A DNA stretch of 64,000 nt. It comes from Hungatella effluvii. GTDB lineage: Bacteria; Bacillota; Clostridia; Lachnospirales; Lachnospiraceae. Where the stretch lies: NCBI RefSeq assembly GCF_003201875.1, contig NZ_QJKD01000024.1:1-64000 (forward strand), written 5' to 3'. The position numbers and the translations under genes are program-made. Numbering within the stretch: the stretch's first letter is position 1; every line of letters begins with the position of its first letter. Under the pieces are notes generated by a model. That model was not told the DNA's origin and did not search any database. It saw only the letters and a list, made by a program, of their open reading frames with translations. Shown here piece by piece: positions 60,486 to 64,000 of the stretch.

Positions 60486-62423
60486 TTACGATTTCTCTAT
60501 TCTCTCCGTCAGAAAACGTTTCGCATCTTTCCCAGGCATCGGCTTCGCATAGTAATACCCCTGAATCCAGTCACAGCAGCATTCTTCGGCAAAGGCCCTC
60601 TGCTCATCCGTCTCCACACCTTCCGACACGACCCGCATGCCCAGTTCGTGAACGGAACGGGACAGGCTCTTCATCATGATGGCCGTTTTCTGGTCTTTTT
60701 GAGCCGCCCACAGCAGGCTCTTGTCCAGTTTGATCACATCCACATCCATGCTCAGCACAGAGACGAGGTTGCAGTAGCCGGTTCCAAAGTCGTCCAGACT
60801 GACTTCCACGCCCTTTGCATGCATTAGATCGATAAATTCTTCCAGCTCCTGGCGGCTTTCCGCGAGAACGCTCTCTGTGATCTCGATCTTGATCATCCGG
60901 TAAGGGATCCCGTGGCTTTCGATGATGGAAATCACCTTTTCCGCCGGATTATGCTGGGAAAACTGTACGCCGGAGAAATTGACAGTGACGCTTTCCAGCA
61001 TCGTGACGCCACTCTCTAAAAGGTCGTGCACGAAGCGGCAGACTGTATCCAGTACGTAATAGGTAATATCCACAATCAGTCCGGTCTCCTCGGCTATGGG
61101 AATAAATTCCGAGGGGTATAAGGGGCCGAGCGGGGTGGAAGGCAGGCGCAGAAGTGATTCCGCCAGGGTAAAGCACTGCTTCTCCACAGACCAGATAGGC
61201 TGGTAATATACTTGAAAACCGCCCTGAGTCAGAGCGTCCTTCAGGACATCGATCACTTTAAAACGCCGTTTGACATGATCGAGCATACCCGGACCACAGT
61301 AGCAGATGTTGCCGTTTTTACCGTCTTTGGCGACGGAAACCGTGTATTCCAGGGCATTAATTAAGTCTTCGATTGTATCCGCGCTTTTCGGATAGTGGGT
61401 GACGGCGATTACCATTCCGATCATACAGCGGAAGTCATGGCTTTTCCATGGCTGGTTAAAGCGTTCATCTATGGTTTTGACCAGACGAATGACGGTTTCC
61501 TTATGGGACTCAGGAATCAGTACAGCGAACTCATCTCCGTTGTAACGGTAAAGCTGATACGGTTTCACTGTGTTACTCAAGTAATTGCAGACGGTTTTTA
61601 GGAACTCATCTCCGTTCTGCTGACCGTAGGTGTCATTCACCTGTTTGAAGTTTCGAAGGGAAACGAGGAGTATGGTGAAGGAAGCATCTTTGTGGCGTTT
61701 GATCTGAAGCTGGAGGGAGTTTAAAAATTCCTTATGGTTGGGAATCCCCAGCAGATAGTCAATGGAAATCTGTTTATTCTGCAGATACAGATAAAGGATC
61801 AGCAGCGCGCAGGTGGCGGCGGAACCGGAGAGAATGACCTCTGGAAACATCTGCTGGATAATGACGACCAGGGCCGCGATCAGCGGGAAACACGCCAGGA
61901 TGTTGCGGATCGTGGAATCCACCCGTTTTCCCAGTGCCACGACCGTGACGCAGGTGAACAGGCAGTAAATATAGAAGACGAGGTAAGTTGTGATGATGAG
62001 AGGACCCTGCTCATACTGGGTCTCCAGACTTAAGGAAAACAGACAGCCGGTAAAGGGATTGGAGATGACCATGAGCAGATAGACTGCAGCCGGAAGCAGC
62101 AAAAGAAGCCACTTTTTCGGAAAATGCGGCTGATATTCATATAGTATGGAGAGCGCATAATAGAAATAGATGACGCCCATAAGCGGAGTGGCAATAAAGT
62201 AGATGGTCGTGACCGGCCAGTTCACCCACAGCGGAATCACTCCGGTGTTCTGAATACAGATTGTCGATAAAATATTCGACGTCATGGCCAAAAACGTCGT
62301 CAGGAAACAGATCTGAAACAGTTTATTTTTCAGTGTTGGCAATGAATGGCTCTGCCTGGAGTAGTTCCAGATGATGCAGAGCATGACGGTTGATATGCAT
62401 TCAGCAGCAATATTCCAGCTCAC
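60486..62423 (-). CDS. Membrane GGDEF-EAL protein, likely c-di-GMP phosphodiesterase
   Basis: A 645-residue signalling protein. Residues 1-210 form about seven membrane helices (7TM sensor-like). The GGDEF domain follows at about 215-375, with the active-site motif degenerate as YRYNGDEFAVLIPES (first Gly replaced by Asn), so cyclase activity is uncertain. The C-terminal EAL domain keeps the catalytic set: AESLLRL, EITESVLAE, LDDFGTGYCNL, IKLDKSLLW and SEGVETDEQ. It therefore most likely degrades c-di-GMP, with GGDEF as a GTP-sensing domain. It is monocistronic, and the signal is unknown. Confidence 0.9.
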   Translation of the reverse strand: MSWNIAAECISTVMLCIIWNYSRQSHSLPTLKNKLFQICFLTTFLAMTSNILSTICIQNTGVIPLWVNWPVTTIYFIATPLMGVIYFYYALSILYEYQPHFPKKWLLLLLPAAVYLLMVISNPFTGCLFSLSLETQYEQGPLIITTYLVFYIYCLFTCVTVVALGKRVDSTIRNILACFPLIAALVVIIQQMFPEVILSGSAATCALLILYLYLQNKQISIDYLLGIPNHKEFLNSLQLQIKRHKDASFTILLVSLRNFKQVNDTYGQQNGDEFLKTVCNYLSNTVKPYQLYRYNGDEFAVLIPESHKETVIRLVKTIDERFNQPWKSHDFRCMIGMVIAVTHYPKSADTIEDLINALEYTVSVAKDGKNGNICYCGPGMLDHVKRRFKVIDVLKDALTQGGFQVYYQPIWSVEKQCFTLAESLLRLPSTPLGPLYPSEFIPIAEETGLIVDITYYVLDTVCRFVHDLLESGVTMLESVTVNFSGVQFSQHNPAEKVISIIESHGIPYRMIKIEITESVLAESRQELEEFIDLMHAKGVEVSLDDFGTGYCNLVSVLSMDVDVIKLDKSLLWAAQKDQKTAIMMKSLSRSVHELGMRVVSEGVETDEQRAFAEECCCDWIQGYYYAKPMPGKDAKRFLTERIEKS

Positions 62424-62733
62424 GATTTTTTCCTCAATTCCCCCAAAGTGTACTTGTTCTTATCTTATCATGATGGGATGAAGCGCGCAAGCGGAAAGTC
62501 GGAGCGAATCTATAATAATTCTTATGGATCATGTATAATAAATTAATGTGCAGAATACATGCTCTTTTCGACACTAGCTTGCTAACAGTGGCGACGAATG
62601 AAACCTAATATACAAAAATCAAGGCGTTATATCAATAAGTGTCTGTAAAAAGAGTGTTACTGTTCAAAAACGTTGACAAAGTCCGCAGCTGCATTGTGGC
62701 AGGGTATAATTTAATCAGAAAGAGGGAGAACGC
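62424..62733. other. Intergenic region between divergent genes
   Basis: A/T-rich stretches with TATAATAA-like sequences occur near 62512 and 62532, and a perfect TTGACA lies at 62673 but is 26 bp from the TATAAT at 62705, too far for one promoter. No small gene or RNA fold is recognised. Confidence 0.5.
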
Positions 62734-64000
62734 ATGGAACCTAGCACAAAACAGGAAATCGTCAATTGGATCATGAATGCGACCAGAGCGGCCGTTTCAG
62801 GAAACTGGGAGGCGGTCAATGCGCAGGCTGCTGCAGAACAGCTGAATATCAGCAGGAATCTGGCGAGTCAGTATTTGAACCAGCTTGTTCATGAGAACGT
62901 GCTGCTAAAGATCAATTCGCGCCCTGTCTGCTTCCTGCATATCCGGGCCCTGGAAGAACTCACGGGGCTTCGAATAAGACGGGAGATGTTTGAGGATCTC
63001 GATGAGTTTCATGATTACATCCGGGGGCAGCACCACAGCTTTCAGTCACTGATCGGGTTCGACGGAAGCCTGGCGGACTGCATCGAGCAGATCAGGATAG
63101 CGGCGTATTATCCGCCGAACGGGCTGCCGATGATGCTGATCGGAAAGAGAGGTACGGGAAAGAGCCTGCTCTGTTCCCTGACCTTCCAGTACATGAAGAG
63201 CATGGATATTCTGTCCGATGACGCGGTCTATATCAGAAGCTCCTTTCATGCCAGCGGCACCAGGAATGAGGCGGTCATCAAGAAGCTGTTTGCAGATAAG
63301 GAATCCGTGATAAGAAAGAACCGGACCGGACTCATGGTCCTGGAGAAGTTTCACAGGCTGGACAAGCCCCTGCAGACGCGTGTCCTGGATTTTGTAGATC
63401 AGCTGAATACAGAAAAGAATTCATCCTGGCGCGTGATCCTCACATCGGAGCCGACGGAAAGCCATGAGATAGAAAACTTCTGGAGGAACCGGATTCCGGT
63501 AATTGCCTACTGCCCGGAATTGAAACAGCGGTCGCGTCAGGAAAAGGAACGCATGGTGCTCCAGTTCTTTGTGCGGGAAGAAAATTCCATACAGAAAGCC
63601 GTCCGAATCAGCAGAAAGGTATTTACCCATCTGGTGGATTATCGGTTTGACAATAATATAGAAGGTTTACAGAGCGAAATAAGGAAAATGTGTGCGAGGG
63701 CATACTTATACCAGAAGGATGAGACGGCGCTGTCGATTCACTCCTACTATTTTTCTGAGGAGCTGTTAAATAACATAACGGTGGAAAAGGATTTTGAGGA
63801 GGAACTCTGGATATCTCCTCGTCAGAGAGAAGAACTGAACGAGAAACAGGAAGAATACGGCCTGGGGGAGGCAGTATACGACGCCTTTCGGGAGGCGGAG
63901 TCCGGGGAGAGGCCATTTACGGCAGTGCTTGATCAGTTGTATCAGGTGTTTCAGCGGCGCATGAAGGAATATACCTATCAGTTTATCGAGGAGGAAGCAC
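62734..64000 (+). CDS. LevR-like AAA+/PRD transcriptional regulator, 3' end outside window
   Basis: Open to the window edge (422 codons seen). An N-terminal helix-turn-helix (AAAEQLNISRNLASQYLNQL) is followed by a NtrC/LevR-type AAA+ domain with Walker A GKRGTGKSLL at residues 137-146, a sensor-like RVILTSEP and further helical segments, then the start of what is probably PRD/PTS domains. The sigma-54 contact motif GAFTGA is missing: the corresponding segment reads RSSFHASGTRNEAVIKKLF. The Walker B is MVLEKFHRL rather than the usual LFLDEI. It may therefore act without sigma-54. ATG 62734 follows AGAGGGAGAA. PTS operon control is a family-based guess. Confidence 0.78.
   Translation, partial: MEPSTKQEIVNWIMNATRAAVSGNWEAVNAQAAAEQLNISRNLASQYLNQLVHENVLLKINSRPVCFLHIRALEELTGLRIRREMFEDLDEFHDYIRGQHHSFQSLIGFDGSLADCIEQIRIAAYYPPNGLPMMLIGKRGTGKSLLCSLTFQYMKSMDILSDDAVYIRSSFHASGTRNEAVIKKLFADKESVIRKNRTGLMVLEKFHRLDKPLQTRVLDFVDQLNTEKNSSWRVILTSEPTESHEIENFWRNRIPVIAYCPELKQRSRQEKERMVLQFFVREENSIQKAVRISRKVFTHLVDYRFDNNIEGLQSEIRKMCARAYLYQKDETALSIHSYYFSEELLNNITVEKDFEEELWISPRQREELNEKQEEYGLGEAVYDAFREAESGERPFTAVLDQLYQVFQRRMKEYTYQFIEEEA

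Noticed and set aside
62673..62710. TTGACA and TATAAT upstream of the LevR-like gene read as one promoter
   Set aside because: The boxes are 26 bp apart, too far for a sigma-70-type promoter. A nearby GGCAGGG is too weak to call a sigma-54 site.

Overview
The window looks like chromosomal DNA of a gut Lachnospiraceae (Clostridia; something like the Enterocloster / Clostridium clostridioforme group). This is judged from moderate GC, strong AGGAGG ribosome sites, TTGACA/TATAAT promoters, many lipoprotein solute-binding proteins with ABC importers, YesN/YesM-type two-component systems and amino-acid fermentation genes. The species assignment is inference. No rRNA, tRNA, CRISPR array or prophage was seen.

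Layout. 0.1-0.6 kb: a decayed GH127-like gene between two terminators. 0.7-11.1 kb: a carbohydrate operon (solute-binding protein, two permeases, histidine kinase, AraC-type response regulator, GH106-like glycosidase, metallo-beta-lactamase-fold hydrolase). 11.2-19.5 kb: amino/keto-acid metabolism (HisC-like aminotransferase, PEP mutase/isocitrate lyase-family enzyme, DeoR regulator, polar amino-acid ABC importer, glutamate dehydrogenase, acetoacetate decarboxylase-like enzyme), mostly as single units with strong promoters. 19.8-31.7 kb: a peptide operon (two tandem PepD dipeptidases, an M29 aminopeptidase, an Opp/Dpp importer and a one-helix membrane protein). 31.8-36.2 kb: a leftward operon (dipeptide epimerase-like enzyme, DUF819 membrane protein, CocE/S15 hydrolase) divergent from an XRE-cupin regulator. 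37-48.3 kb: a second carbohydrate locus (response regulator and kinase divergent from two permeases, solute-binding protein, GH106-like enzyme and sulfatase). 48.3-49.1 kb: a small type I toxin-antitoxin module and gene debris. 49.2-55.5 kb: a fructosamine operon in the order frlB-O-N-M-D followed by a GntR regulator. 55.5-59.3 kb: YheO-type regulator, broken ridA, aminotransferase, NhaC antiporter. 59.4-64 kb: cysteine hydrolase, HxlR regulator, GGDEF/EAL protein and the start of a LevR-like regulator.

The most unusual content is as follows. (1) The DppC-type permease at 27.05-28.88 kb carries a complete seven-repeat RCC1-type beta-propeller between its first and second membrane segments, and the partner ATPase at 29.9-31.4 kb carries a coiled-coil insertion of about 185 residues between Walker A and the Q-loop. 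(2) Two 287-bp near-perfect palindromes (40107-40393 and 54438-54724) have identical length and a conserved core. Their outer stems differ between the copies, yet each stays almost fully self-complementary. They have short terminal repeats, are flanked by 10-bp direct repeats, and each lies just upstream of a regulatory gene. (3) A 32-residue holin-like toxin gene with a convergent antisense RNA sits at 48.35-48.63 kb.

Together the genes describe an anaerobe that imports and dismantles glycans, peptides and Amadori compounds, with a dedicated regulator beside nearly every catabolic operon.
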